A stretch of DNA of 64,000 bases from NCBI GenBank assembly GCA_014773175.1, contig VXCM01000244.1, positions 33,748 through 97,747 on the forward strand, read 5' to 3'. Numbering within the stretch: position 1 is the first letter of the stretch; the number at the start of each line of letters is the position of its first letter. Below are positions 47,425-60,695 of the stretch, one piece after another. A program made the position numbers and the translations under genes. This DNA comes from Lucifuga dentata (Eukaryota; Chordata; Actinopteri; Ophidiiformes; Bythitidae). The notes below the pieces were generated by a model that saw only the letters and a program-made list of their open reading frames with translations, did not search any database and was not told the DNA's origin.

Positions 47425-47585
47425 AAGGGAGAAGATAAGGAAAAGTAGATAGAAAGACTTTACAATTTATTTCATTCTTAGTCTGTCAGTGGGTGTGATG
47501 TTGTGATGGGTACCTGTAGTTTGTCAAGACCGATTTAATGAATATATCCCGGGGAAAGAAGAGAGAATCAGGCAGACAGACAGGC

Positions 47586-47589
<4 letters not shown>

Positions 47590-47628
<39 letters not shown>
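47590..47628. repeat. (GA)n microsatellite
   Basis: Pure GA array of about 39 bp. Confidence 0.96.
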
Positions 47629-47629
<1 letters not shown>

Positions 47630-48216
47630 GTTTGTTCAGTATTGATTGTTAATTGGGTGACATTTGGAGAACGATCTCTGTGGGCTCCTGCAGCTTGTTC
47701 TAATTGTTTCTAAACCAACCGGAACCCTACTCACTAAAGAACAGACTCACAAATGCATAAAACTACGACACACACACACACACATACACACGTGTACACA
47801 CAAATGGTGAAGTAGGACAAGCTAACATGTGCGCACACAGAAATATACACACAAAAGGTGCACATTATAAACAAAGCAAAAGGATCTTTTCTTCTCCCTC
47901 CTTTCTTTCACTCACACACACAAATTGGGAAAGATGGCACATAGAACTAGATGGCAGAAAAGGGAGCCACCTGTTCTCTTTCATACTCCACTGCACCCCT
48001 TCTGCAACACATCACATCACCTTCTCCCTCCCCTCCCTCTCTCTTTCTATCTCTCTACAGGACCCACTGTGCTGTGTTCACTAATGTAACACAATCTCAT
48101 TTGACGCTGAACCTCATGGAAGCGTAAGCTGAGTTGATATTTGCAGACGTAATCGACTGTGTATGTTTGCCTCTCTGTGAGCATGTGTTTAAAAGTGTGT
48201 GTTAGAGTATATGCAC

Positions 48217-48220
<4 letters not shown>

Positions 48221-48282
<62 letters not shown>

Positions 48283-48286
48283 GTGT
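48221..48286. repeat. (GT)n microsatellite
   Basis: About 66 bp of GT with one GC interruption. Confidence 0.96.
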
Positions 48287-48572
48287 CCTATGTGTGCTAA
48301 TGCAATCATGCTTCTAACTGATATAAAAGTAATGTAATTATGGCTTCCACACTGTTGATATGAATTCGTGTGAGGTAAGAGATGTAATTAATCAGTGCAG
48401 AGCTAAGTTAATAAGTTATAAGCTAATTGCCACAGTTTGTTTTGACAAGCTAACACTGCCAAGCTGATATCATATTCAAGAAACAGCAAGAAGAAAAGGG
48501 AGAGGCAACAAAAGTGAAAAAAGAAAAAAAAAAAAAACNTGTAAAATGATGCTGATTATAGAGAGGTCTTCA

Positions 48573-48985
48573 TGGGTCGACTCAGTTCCGAGCAACTGAG
48601 ATCCAACCTGGGACCCAAATCGGGTCGGGTCCAAATTATATTCAGTCTAATCAGGTTGGGTAGGGTCCCATGCTTTTGCCGCAGGTCTTGAGTCTGTGGG
48701 TCAAGATGCCTTGTACCCAAGTGGATCCAAGCAGACTGTCTGTCAGCTCTGATCGCATAGTACGTCATAATCAAAGCAAGAGAAAATTTGCTTTATTATA
48801 GTTTCTATGAATTTACATTGATTGTTAGGACATGTTCTGCTTCTTTTTTTGAGCTCTGCTGCTCACTGATTGGTGGTGCATCATGCGCTACCAGTGTTGG
48901 TGTTCTCTCTTTTCTTGGGTCTATTCTAGTCAACTGCATTCTGGATCGGGTTGAATTATCCTCTGGCCTATTTTGAACTGGTTCA
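48573..48985. mobile_element. Possible non-autonomous element with GGGTCGGGT motifs
   Basis: Degenerate GGGTCGGGTCC, GTTGGGTAGGGTCC and GGATCGGGTTG motifs lie at both ends, with TTCAGTCTAATCA on the left and TCTATTCTAGTCAA on the right. Similar arrangements occur in fish DNA-transposon repeats. No clean inverted ends or target duplication were found. Confidence 0.3.
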
Positions 48986-49907
48986 AAATTTTGTAAAAAC
49001 CCTCCAGCTTACTGGGGAAAGGTTAAAGCTTGGATGTGTAAATGTCAGAAGCACTTAAAACAAAGCCACAGAAAAAATGAGCAAACTCTCTGGAGATAGA
49101 TCCAGACTTCTTTTTCCCTTGATGCTCCAACTGAAATGTGTTTTATTACCACCACAGACGTGAGCAGCACCACTTACACTGACGAAAGGAATCATTCTTT
49201 TTGACAGTTGCTTTACTGACAAATAATTAACTTAATTAGACATTGACAAAAATCCAATTGTGTTTTTTTTTAAATAGCAAGATAATTGATTCTCTGATCA
49301 CTTGTTAATTAATTGACCCAACATGGCCTGAATACAGTGATTATAAAGGGAAAATAGTGAAGTGATACACTGATAATAAATTAGATATTAATTCAGATAC
49401 TAGATGCAAATTAGCCAAAAATGGTTGGAAAATATGACTAATTTGTCACAGTCTACACTTTGTTGTTTTGTACATTATTTTGGTTGAGATTGTGTGAAAG
49501 ATGTGTTGTTTCGGCTCTACAGGAATATGGAGTTTGCAGTTTCTGATGTTGCTATACTGAACTGCATTATATTTAAACGGGAAAAAATAAGAACTTGTGT
49601 GCTTGTGCTCCTATTTTTATCTTCATATGGGTCTGTTCAAGTACTATATGCTAAATGGCATGACCATGTTGGGTCAATTAATTATCAAATGCCAATCTTT
49701 CTTATATGTGGTGCACCCATTTCAGCAGAATTTGACTAAGATTGCACTTAATAAAGTCATAACTTTTCATGCAGTAGTAGATAGTTGTTAGTTTGTGATA
49801 GTTTGTAGGTGAAACTTTTTTTTTTTTTTTCCGTTCATTTTGCAATGATGGTTTGAAATCCCTGAAGACCAACAGACTGTTAATATCTGACTGTGAGCTC
49901 CGGTTTA

Positions 49908-49911
<4 letters not shown>

Positions 49912-49959
<48 letters not shown>
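49912..49959. repeat. Poly-T tract (48 bp)
   Basis: Uninterrupted T run; length is likely unreliable. Confidence 0.95.
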
Positions 49960-49961
<2 letters not shown>

Positions 49962-50939
49962 GCAACGTGTTAAAGGAATCAATGAGATTTTAGCTGTGAC
50001 TGTGCTTAGTGCTAATTTTGTAAGGCAATATAGAGTACATGGTTAGGTTAAGTAAACAGGAGCCTTAGAAAAATAAATAAAAGCAAGTGAACATTTTAGC
50101 ATATTAATGTTTTCTATTTCTGTTACTGAGGTTTACAACTAGGACATTTTTCAATAATTATTTTTTCTATGAATGTAAAAGGTACACTTCTTGATTTTGT
50201 TCAGCTGATTTTGTCTCCCAGCTCAGATCAGAATATTCAGGAAAACTTACTTGCATTTGTTCTGGTGTTTTGGGGATCTCAAAGACTTAGATAACATATC
50301 AGCACATTATCAATTCGTCCTTGCTGTATCTGTTTCATGGTCCCCATCCAAAATAACAAATGGCTGTAGTTCTTATTGATATGACTTCAGTCGCTGTGTT
50401 CTTTCATGTCCAAATTAAAAAATACGACCGAGTGCTGAGCCAGAACATCAAACAGTATGTCGCTGTCTATACAGCTTACTTAAAGAGCTCAGGGAATGTG
50501 TCTCTGATTTCTAATGGGCTCTAATGGGTGGATAAACACTACAAGACTTCTTGCAGATTCTTTGATCTAATTAAGAGCTGGGAGAATTTCTATTCCAACC
50601 AAATCTTTTACATAGGGGTGCTGTGAAAAAACATGGGAGAATTGCCATGATGTTGAATTTTCTCTATGGTAGTATAGCTTTATGTGGGATGTCTTAATTA
50701 GGGCTAAATTGCTAATCTTAACAAAACATTCTATGGTTTTTCGATCCTCAGACATTTGAGAAAACAACAGAAGGTAAGATGAGAACAGCAAGACACAAAT
50801 TGGCAGCCCCAGACAACTTTAAAAGAAATAATTAGCATACATTCTGTAAAAAGCAGATTGCACATTTGCTGTGTATCAAAGGGACATATCTACAAAGAAA
50901 AATATTAAATGGAATAAAATAAACAAAGTGGGGTCGCAT

Positions 50940-50941
<2 letters not shown>

Positions 50942-50975
<34 letters not shown>
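50942..50975. repeat. (GA)n microsatellite
   Basis: Pure GA array. Confidence 0.96.
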
Positions 50976-50978
<3 letters not shown>

Positions 50979-51128
50979 ATTTACAAACTCAGGTGTCCTT
51001 TCTCAAGTACATGCTCTGCAGCATGCAGGCTGCCTCTCTGCCAGTGACAGAATGGCCTCTGTGTGTGCAAACACTCCAGAGAGCCTCTCTCTCTTATGCA
51101 CACACACTCACTGCCTATAAATACCCTT

Positions 51129-51129
<1 letters not shown>

Positions 51130-51169
<40 letters not shown>
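51130..51169. repeat. (CA)n microsatellite
   Basis: Pure CA array. Confidence 0.96.
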
Positions 51170-51172
<3 letters not shown>

Positions 51173-52553
51173 AAATCAGAGTGATTTAAGGGACCCTCTC
51201 CTCTAGCCTTAGTTTTTATTGGGCAGTGAAGAACACAGCAATGTGGTAATGGACAAGTTTGCATAAAACAGCTCCTTAAATCCCTAAAACATCCTCATAC
51301 AAAATTTTGCTATAACCTGTCTGAGTGATTTTATGCTGGGGGAGGAGAGGGGATGGAAGATTTATTTCATTACTTTTGTCCCCCAAACAAACTAAATCAG
51401 TGCAATTATAGAAAGCAAAACTACAGCTGAGAGTAACTCAGACCAAATGTAAGCTAATAATCTTACTGTTAAGTGCCATTAATCATTCCATAGCTCAATT
51501 CAGCAGCCCAGTATTCATGCAGTGGTGCAGCCACACATTTCATTCTCATGAAGGCCATGGGGCTGAAATGCATTAGACTCTTAAAGTTTTAAATTCTCCA
51601 TAGGAGAATCAGAAGCATATAAGGGAATGAACTACATACATACAGCAGATGGTACCTTAAAGAATATTTAGATGAGAGCTAAATAACCTTTCCAACCGTG
51701 ATGCGAGTACAAAAAAAAATCAACCTCATCTAGTTTATCTTTTTATGATCATACAGTGTTGTTCACATTTATTTACATAGTTATCTCAATATGGCATAAA
51801 GGCAGTGCTGGCAAGTTTCACAACTCAGGATCCAAACTGTAAATTTGACTCTGCCTTGAGACCTCGCCTCATTAAACCACACTGACACTGCTTTTATGTT
51901 GGGACTCAAAAGACGCAAGCAGAATAAGCCTTTTTGGGTCCTGATGCTCAGTTTAAGAGAAGTGGCAGTAAATCTGGTACATCACCATCACCTGAGGGAG
52001 CCTTAAAATGAAGCAGTTCTAATGCAGTACCAGTGCTCTACATTGCTATGTCCAGGCAGGAAAAAGCACAGAGGGAAGGAGTCGAAAATCAAATTGTGAT
52101 TCAACATTAAGGAGTCACACAGTGCTCAGACTGTTTCCTGTGTCCTCTTATACATCAAGAATAATTTAAACAGTCACAGACATGGTGTGTACAGCTGACT
52201 CCCATATCAATTAAAGGCAGTTTTCTGGATAAATCTCCAAAAGTGTCAATACGTAGGAGTCTGATGTCTCAAAGCCAGAGCCACGTTCCTTTGAACATGC
52301 AGGTTTTCATCAATCCACAGCCCTTACGACACTTGCACACATCAGCGGTAAATCTGCACCGTGCTGGCTGGTCCTTTCTTTTCTATGGAGCTGAGAGGTA
52401 CTGCAAAACTCTGCCTCACTTTGAAGGACATGCACCACACTAATTCCTGATATGCCACCACGCTTCAAGTTCTAACAAATCATGTTTAACCGTCTGCCAG
52501 TGACTGATTAAAAATACAAGGAGGAGATATCAAAATGATGGAGGAGAATCTTA

Positions 52554-52764
52554 TGCAACTTCCCAAAGTGTAGAACAATTTAAAATAGTACCACCCTCCG
52601 GGCCAAAAGGTGATTGCATGGCTAAATGTCAGTAGTCAGACAGGGATACCATGTTTGTAAACTGGTATACAGTCTATGCTAACATTTGAAATGTGAAGTG
52701 AACTAAATCTAAAGTTAAGTTTTTTGATGACCCAGGTTGCTCTTGATTTTGCGTCAGCACTCTG
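52554..52764. repeat. Diverged interspersed repeat, copy B
   Basis: Same order of conserved blocks as 38452-38644, with an insertion before the TTGATGAC block. Same orientation. Confidence 0.6.
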
Positions 52765-55700
52765 ATCTTTGTACTGAACGAAATGCAGAGCCTCAATCAT
52801 GTAGGGAGCATGGTGAGTGAAACACAAATCGCTTAACGCAGCACGATTTTACCACCGATCAAGTAGAGGAGGCCTTAGGGACCGAGTCTTATATAGCAGC
52901 ATCCTTAACTCTGTCTTTTTATCTCTCAAGACTTTGTTGCAGTCTTCAATCTTTGTCTCCATTGCATTCTCTGGCTCTCTTCACAATTCCTCTACATGGC
53001 TCTCCTAATTTCCAACCGCTAACTCTCTACCTAAGCTATCTCTGTCATTTTTATTGATTTTTGTGTGAAATTGCACTTGCATTGTATAATACAGGAAACA
53101 CATCAACATGCAGGCAATAGCAGTAATTGTAATCAGTTGCTAATCAGGACAGGATGATTCCACCCCAGGAGGGACAGGGCAAAACAGCATAAGGCAGTGC
53201 AGGACAAGACCAGTAAACACCATAACAGGTCAAAAATATTACAGCACATTAGCAGACTGTACAGAAGCGACTGGACAGTATATGTTTCAACACACCAAAG
53301 AAGACCTGAGACATAGAGTATTGGATATTGTTATTGTTTTAATCTATGACATTATTACATGTTGTTGAAACATGATTGTGAGAGCCATGAAAGAATTACA
53401 AAAAGGAGGACACCGTGTTTTTTGTACAGTCTAAATTGATGTCTTTTTGTGGACAGTGGAATTTAGAGTATTAAAATGGATTAAAAAGGTTTATCTATCT
53501 TTCCAATTCATTATACTTTTCCATTTGGTGATCTTAGTGGGACCAAGAAATTGTTTGGACTCTGCTGGTATTTAGATTTTGGACACATCACTTAGGGTGA
53601 CCTCTGAGAGCTTGCCCACGACCTTTGACCAGAGAGAGTGAATGTGTGAGCAAGTCCAGACAGAGATTTGTTAATTAAGTCAAGCTCTCCATCTCTATCT
53701 CCTCTTCCCTTTCCTAACTTCCTATTCTTGTCTCATCTCACAACATCTTCCTTCCCCTAATGACTTTCCTTCTTATCTCTCACCTTCTCCATCCCTCCCT
53801 CTTTTCTTCTGTCTTCCCTCCTTCCATCCCTCCTTTTCCCTTTCTTTGTTATGTAACTTGGTGCTTTAGAATGCTAGCGGCAAGCAGGGCTGAATAGCCC
53901 TGACAGCCAAAGGATTGATGGTATGCTACTGCAGTCTGGAGACCACAGACAGAGATAGAGAAGGGTGGGGGGGGGAAGACAACAGTTTCTGTGTGTGTTT
54001 CAGCTGGTTTGGGGTTTGGATCGAGATACAAAGATATGGAGAGGGGAGAGGACCAAAGTTGAGTATGTGTCGCTCTAGCTGTCATTCCAGCCCACACTGC
54101 AGCAAACTGCCAACGAGCTGGCTAGCTGTCACATCAAGATCTCTCTGCTAGAGGCTCACACAGAGTCAGGACACTAACATGGCACACTGCACTGCTAATC
54201 CACACATAATGCCAGCAAACTTCAATGGTGTCACTGTGCTCCTGCAAAATTATCACATTAGGCCAATGTTATATTGAGCAACAGCACCAAATCGCAGAGG
54301 CCTGCTGTAAACTGCTGGTTTGTACGTTGCTGCAACTTGATAAATATTTAGACTTGTAATATCACAGATAGTGCAGCTGCATATCAGCGAGGCTAAAGGC
54401 CTGAATATATTAGTGTTTGAGAATGAGTCATCTTTTAGCTGTTTCACGTCCAAAAGGGGGAAAAAATTAACTTATTTACAGCAACAGCCTCGAAGAGAGG
54501 CTGCAAAGTTGGATATTAACTCACCATACAAACAGATGTGAAATGAATGGCACTTGAAATGGCGGTGGTTAACTACCTTAAAAAAGGGGACATCAACCAT
54601 TGTCACTGATGTGATAATTAAGTGAAAATTCAGACCTACAAAGAATCTGATTTTTCCTAAAGTGAGCCAGAGAAACTGAGTTAACAACCAGTGGTCTTGA
54701 GCTGATTTTAGCCCAGCTATTTTGTGCTTTGTGGTACCAAGAAGCCAAGAAGTATGCAAAAGAAAATACAATGCTGATATTGTACCATGTTTAATGTCTT
54801 GTCCAGTCTTGGAGGTAATGCAGTAGAAGGTAACGCATTACTAATCACATTTTCTCTTCACTAACCGTAGTGTAATAATTTAATTATCAGCAACCTCATC
54901 ACAATTACTAATCTGTTGAACAAATTATTGAATTACACATAGAATATCTACTGAATCATGCCACATCGCACAAAATTCATATCAATGTCAATATCTATTA
55001 AGCAAAATGATTCTGCTTCAGCTAATTGATCTTTTTGCTGTCAAAATATGAATGAGCAGGAGAGAAGAACACAAAGTATAAACAGCAGAGGAGGCTGGCT
55101 GCATTGATGAGTGGAGACAGTTTTATTAGAATTAATGTCTTGCAAAAGAATGTTGCTGCAAAATGTAAGTTGTGTTCAGGTGAGAATCACCTGTCCATGA
55201 CAAACTCAATCCATCAAAGCATTCAATCAAAATAACATGTCCATGTCAGACTGTTGGCAAAACTGCCTACATGTTGAATACCTAAACATGCCAAGATTAG
55301 TTACCACTGGATGTGCAGCAATAACACAGGAAGAATTGAAGAGACTCCATCAGGCTACATAGTGGAGGAAATGCTGCCATCTTAACAGACAGATTCTGAA
55401 CAAGATACCAGAGACAGGTATAAGTTTGGTATAAGTTTTAGAACATTTTTAGGATATTTAAATACTGTGAATATGACTCATAAAGGAGATAACTGTCAGA
55501 AAATATTCTACTAAAACAAACAAAAACTCTCCTCTCAGGCCTGAATCACATAGAAACACTGGAATATATTATACCTGCAATTGGTCAGCACTCCCGTTTT
55601 CTGCATAACCACTGCTACCCACCACAGACCTGTTAGCTCACCAAGTCTTTCTCTCTAACCCTCATGATTCAACCAGTAGCAACAATTGCTGGACACTGTC

Positions 55701-56210
55701 TGCCTGAGTGCATTTACAGCACACCACGGCTCACACACACAGGCTACCTGGATAATTCACCAGCCTGTTGTCACATCCTGTCAACCCAGATTTAAAGTAC
55801 TACTTAACATTCCTGCCAGGCCAGTCAGTGGGCAAAGGTGTTGTCACTCTACATACAGTTTTGCTGAGGTAAACTTGATGAAATAAAACTGATTCTACTT
55901 TAAAAGCAACGCTGGCTAAACAATGGCTAAACAAATAATATCATTTTGAGAAGCTACAAGGACTTATAGCTAATAAAATAAGAAAAATACTGATTTATGT
56001 AGATTTAAACAAGGGAAATGATACAGTAAATTGTAGATTTTGTTGCTGTTTGTTCAGTGTTAGGACTGGCTCCATTTCTAACACACATACAGTACACTTG
56101 AGCTGAATATGTAAATCACATCCTCAGCACCGCACAAGGTACCGTATAATGGTAATAATTCAATTAAAAGCCAAGAGACAGCGTCTTTGTAACCATACAA
56201 AGAGGCCATA

Positions 56211-56263
56211 CAAAGAGATATCTGACCTCTTGAACCTGGCCAAGAGGTCAGATATCTACTTTG
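56211..56263. repeat. 21-bp-stem hairpin
   Basis: Left arm 56211-56231 (CAAAGAGATATCTGACCTCT plus T) pairs with 56242-56263, with one bulged A and a 10-nt loop. Confidence 0.9.
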
Positions 56264-56508
56264 TAGCCTAAGAATAGGACTTCTTTACTGGAGTATAACC
56301 AGAGAATGTAAACCATGACTTATGATTGTACACGTTGAGAAGCTCATGGCCCCAGAACTTCAAATTCTTCCCAGAATGAAAAAGGTAGGGGCAAGTATAG
56401 AAGTGCCATGCTGTGGCCAAGAGGCCTAATGAGTTTTCTGAGCAGCCCTGATGGGCATAGGTGCTGAGAGTTTGGCATCGCTCATCAACCATCAGCCCAA
56501 ACAGATCT

Positions 56509-56510
<2 letters not shown>

Positions 56511-56575
<65 letters not shown>

Positions 56576-56587
56576 NGTGTGTGTGTG
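56511..56587. repeat. (GT)n microsatellite with single N
   Basis: About 77 bp of GT with N at 56576; a second GT array follows at 56608-56631. The 298-residue minus-strand frame over this region is a repeat effect. Confidence 0.95.
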
Positions 56588-57158
56588 CACATATGCATGT
56601 TTTTGTCTGTGTGTGTGTGTGTGTGTGTGTGTAATCATGGCAAAATTCTTCGACCACCAGCCTATGCCAATATGCTTCATGAACGCTGCCCAGAATGACA
56701 AGTAAGAGGAGAAGGATGGAGAAAGGACAGGAAGTGACTGAGTCAAGAAGAGGGAAAGAAATAATAAGATGGAGAGATGACGTACTGACCCTAGAGAATG
56801 ATAAAAGACCCAAAAAGAGACAAATGATATAACAAGGAGAGCAGAGGAGGTCAAAGAAATAAGAAGAGGGGGTGACATACAGGTAATGGCGAGGTAAAAC
56901 AACAAAGCAATTGAAGAGAGGAGGAGAAGAGCGACAGCAGGAGGGTAGATAGCCAGATGGATGAGGAGAACAACAGGGGACAAAGTGAGAGTAAAAGGTG
57001 AGAGCAGAGAGCAAAAGTTCAGAAAATGAAAGAGAGAGAATTGGAATGGTAGAGGCAAAGATAAACGGAAATACAGAGAGGTGGAAAAAGGAAAAGTATA
57101 GTAGTAGTAGTAGTAGTGCCAGTGGAACCAGTGCATCCAGAATATCAATTGACCTCCA

Positions 57159-57201
57159 TTTCATTGGGAAATGAAGCAGTACGCTTCATTTCCCAATGAA
57201 A
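57159..57201. repeat. Perfect 19-bp hairpin with 5-nt loop
   Basis: TTTCATTGGGAAATGAAGC (57159-57177) and its exact reverse complement (57183-57201) flank the loop AGTAC. Confidence 0.95.
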
Positions 57202-57690
57202 GTCTCTCTTTGGTAGAGCAAACTCATTCTGTGTACTTCAGTAATAATTAATCTTGCAAACTGTTGTATATGCCCATATCCTTGTAGGTGGCAATGAGAC
57301 TTTCTACCAGCAACACAATAGCTGGTTTGCAAAGATTTTTATGGAATTATTGTCTTATGCATTTATCTCTGGTTAAGCTATATATGATAATATAACTTAC
57401 AAAACCGCTTCATTCTTTTGTGGTTGGGTCAAGGTTGTACTGAAAGGCATGATACACTTGAATAATGGTGGCATTAAGCAAATGGCTCCAACCATATAAT
57501 GCTGCACTCATGTTCTTCAACAGATAAAATAATATGAAGATATCAAAGGGTTTGAGCAAAGACTAAGGTAGTGGTATTTCACACACAATTTTGGAATTAC
57601 ATAATATTCACATCACCAGGGAAATAAAAGCTCTTAAAAATAACAATTCAGTGTTTGGCTCCTCAGTTATCTATGTGAAGCTCTTCCAGA

Positions 57691-57723
57691 TTTTTTTTTT
57701 TTTTTTTNTTTTTTTTTTTTTTT
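57691..57723. repeat. Poly-T tract with single N
   Basis: T run interrupted by N at 57708. Confidence 0.93.
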
Positions 57724-58334
57724 GGTTTAATGGAAAAGGTTAGGACTGAAATTGTACTTATTCATAATGTGAAGCCCACATTTATCTATTGCTGGCAATA
57801 CTGTCCTGTACAATTAGAAGATGCTATATTTGGGTACTAAGAATAGTTATTTCTTGGGGTCAAGATTGATGGCATGCTTATTTTGTCCATTTTGTTAAAG
57901 ACAAAACTATGAGCTGTCATAGTGTCCTTTTAGTGTGTAATCCTTTGCTCCGTAATAGTGAACAACACTGTGATGTGCATGCACTAAATGCAGCCAAAGC
58001 AACACTGATTCTGAAAGACAGATATAAAGTGGCTTTTGATATTTGAAAGAATAAGACAGAAAAACAGACAGACCGAGTGACTGATAGACAAACAAGCAAT
58101 GTAGGCTGTAGTTATGACAGAGTGGTAATGATTGTCAGAGAGATGGATTATGTGGGAGAGCTCAGGAGATGTAGCAGCAGTGGTGTGTGTGTGTGTGTAT
58201 GTGTGTGAGCAAAGGGGTTTGTAACACAATGGTGAGCACTGATGGAGCATAAAGCTGATGGGAGCCAGAACTCTTTTTCTCTGTCTATCAGCGCTTCCCC
58301 AGCCACCGCAGCACACAAACTGACTACAAGTATT

Positions 58335-58358
58335 CACACACACACACACACACACACA
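58335..58358. repeat. (CA)12 microsatellite
   Basis: Short CA array. Confidence 0.93.
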
Positions 58359-58481
58359 TACATTTACAAGTGCTCCGAGCAAGTACACACATATAGCCTC
58401 AAGTACAGCACACACATATAAGGAAGATACACAAAAGTTATTATCAAACACACCAACTCATATTGATAGTTTCATTATGCA

Positions 58482-58482
<1 letters not shown>

Positions 58483-58540
<58 letters not shown>
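58483..58540. repeat. (CG)n(CA)n compound microsatellite
   Basis: Four CG units followed by about 25 CA units. Confidence 0.95.
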
Positions 58541-58541
<1 letters not shown>

Positions 58542-58680
58542 CTATCCTCCTGTCAGTTGGTGCAGCAGATAAGCTGCTTTAACAGTTTTCTCATCATGTT
58601 CTGTATGACAGCCCAGGAGAGCTAAAACAATACAGGAAAACTCAGAGGTGGGGGGGGAGAGGAAGGCAGGTTATAAAATC

Positions 58681-58716
58681 AGAAGAGAAGAGAAGAGAAG
58701 AGAAGAGAAGAGAAGA
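58681..58716. repeat. (AGAAG)7 pentanucleotide array
   Basis: Seven perfect AGAAG units. Confidence 0.96.
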
Positions 58717-58825
58717 TTTTCCATCAGATAGCATTTCAGATGTCTGGAAGGCCTGATGATAATGCTGCAGCTACCACCTGTGTCACAGTGAAAAAATGCT
58801 GCACCCACTCCACTCAAAAAGACTG

Positions 58826-58876
58826 AGAGGGGAGGGGAGGGGAAGGGAGGAGAGGAGAGGAGAGGAGAGGAGAGGA
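58826..58876. repeat. (GGGGA/GGAGA)n array
   Basis: Pentanucleotide purine repeat, GGGGA units passing into GGAGA units. Confidence 0.92.
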
Positions 58877-60578
58877 AACAGACTACTGCAATGACACATT
58901 AAAGTATAATATGTAACCCTGAACTGCTCCAGAAAACTGCTCGGTGGCAAACAGCGGAATACTGTTCTGATATTGTTCAAAACAAGAAAATGTGCTCAGT
59001 CAAAGTTATCTACATGAATTGTGGAAGAACTGTCTCCCCAGAAGCCAGGCACACATTTTTCTCCTGCTGAGGTTGTTAGTGTAGGAAACTGTCTGTTCTT
59101 TTATTCTTTTCATGTGAAGCTATATGTCCAGAAATTTTCCTGCAATACTTTACACATTTATCTGGTTTCAGTGAAATACATCTGTGAAGTGTAACTTTTT
59201 TTCTGTAAAAAAAAAAAATATATATATTAGCTATGGTTAATCTCCTACAGCTCTAGTGCTTCTCTTTGTTATAGGTTCCTTTGGATGCTGTTTCACATGA
59301 GCAGCTCCTAATGAGCCATAAGTCATTGAATCACCATATCAGAGGATACAGAGTTACATTAGAGCTGTCACATCAATTTCAGACAAGGAGACTATCTATG
59401 CAAACACTGAAACAGAATTAGGAATGTGCATACAAATGGCTGTTTTATAACAGTGACTCTGGGGAAATATCATGATTAAATTGAATCAGCTTTTCACTGT
59501 TATTGCTTTATACCCAAACTAACAAAATGTCAGGAATGTGCCATTGTCGTATAGAGAAAAATATATAAACGTGGAACTGAATAGCAGCCTATTGTTAAGT
59601 TGTGAGGCAAAGCAGAAAGATAAAAATTCCACTTCTAAGCTATTTTTGTTGGCATTTATATAAAACTGAACAGGTCAGCCAGTGTTTTGACATTAAAAGC
59701 CCTGTTTTCAAATGCAGTGACCTTGCACTGCTTATACTGTGGAACAACTTTGGGAACAAGTTTTTTTTTTTTTTTTTTTTTTACTTCACAGATGTAACAT
59801 TGGTTTCCTCTTGGGTAAAGTTGGCCTGGATTCTCTTCTCCTTATGCATCTGTCAATATGCCATGGCGAGGAAAACACTGCTTTTAAAGTGAATGAGAAG
59901 AGTTGATTTTATTGGCTGTAACTGCTGCCAACTCCAACCGCACCTACTGATAAGTTATTCTTTCTAATTCCACCTATTCCACATTGGCACAGCTGCAGCG
60001 CCTCTGCTGCATCAGCACCTCTGGTCATGAAATTACCAAGTATCTGTTTGTCATGGCCAACTGATCTTGTGCAACTGCCTGAATCTGCATCTTGATTCAT
60101 GAAAATGGGACCCCAACTCTGCCCTTAACCAAAGGAGAAAAAACGGACAATGAAACCTGTATCTCCATAATGATTTTAATCTGCCAATTATCAACATAGC
60201 CTGAAACAGCTACAAGACCAATAAATGTTCTCTATAAATAACATCATAAACTCACCGTGGGATCACTCTGTCTGCAAAGATTGTCCCTCATTCATCGTCA
60301 ATAGCCAGCATGACAAAAGTTTTTTCATCACATTTAAACTTAGTGCCTTCCTTCTTTCATTCATGTAGACTGACATTTCCAAGATTAAAAGGTTGTTCTT
60401 TCTTCTTTCTTTTAACTGAATTTTCTTTTAATCTGAAGAAGAGCAAAGCACTCAAGTGAAGCAACAAACTGATGCTGGAGTCTCACAGTTTGTACAAACA
60501 GGGGGCAGGACACATTGGCTATAAGAGATTATGTGCTGTGACACAATAGGGGCTTTTAAATAATGTAACAATGATCAT

Positions 60579-60584
60579 GACACA

Positions 60585-60633
<49 letters not shown>

Positions 60634-60640
60634 NGACACA

Positions 60641-60690
<50 letters not shown>
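60579..60690. repeat. (CA)n(GA)n compound microsatellite duplicated around single N
   Basis: The same CA-then-GA unit (about 55 bp) is present on both sides of N 60634, most likely the same locus assembled twice. Confidence 0.88.

Positions 60691-60695
<5 letters not shown>

Noticed and set aside
54795..54900. GGTAATGCAGTA / GGTAACGCATTAC motifs as a fish transposon end
   Set aside because: The motif is suggestive, but no second end or longer match could be located.
56268..57164. 298-residue minus-strand open frame
   Set aside because: It runs through (CA)n and purine-rich DNA, contains poly-Thr-His, Leu/Ser low complexity and an N, and has no domain or CCSER1 similarity.
59909..60100. 63-residue minus-strand frame as a ccser1 exon
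   Set aside because: No similarity to CCSER1 that I recognise, and no clear acceptor and donor pair.
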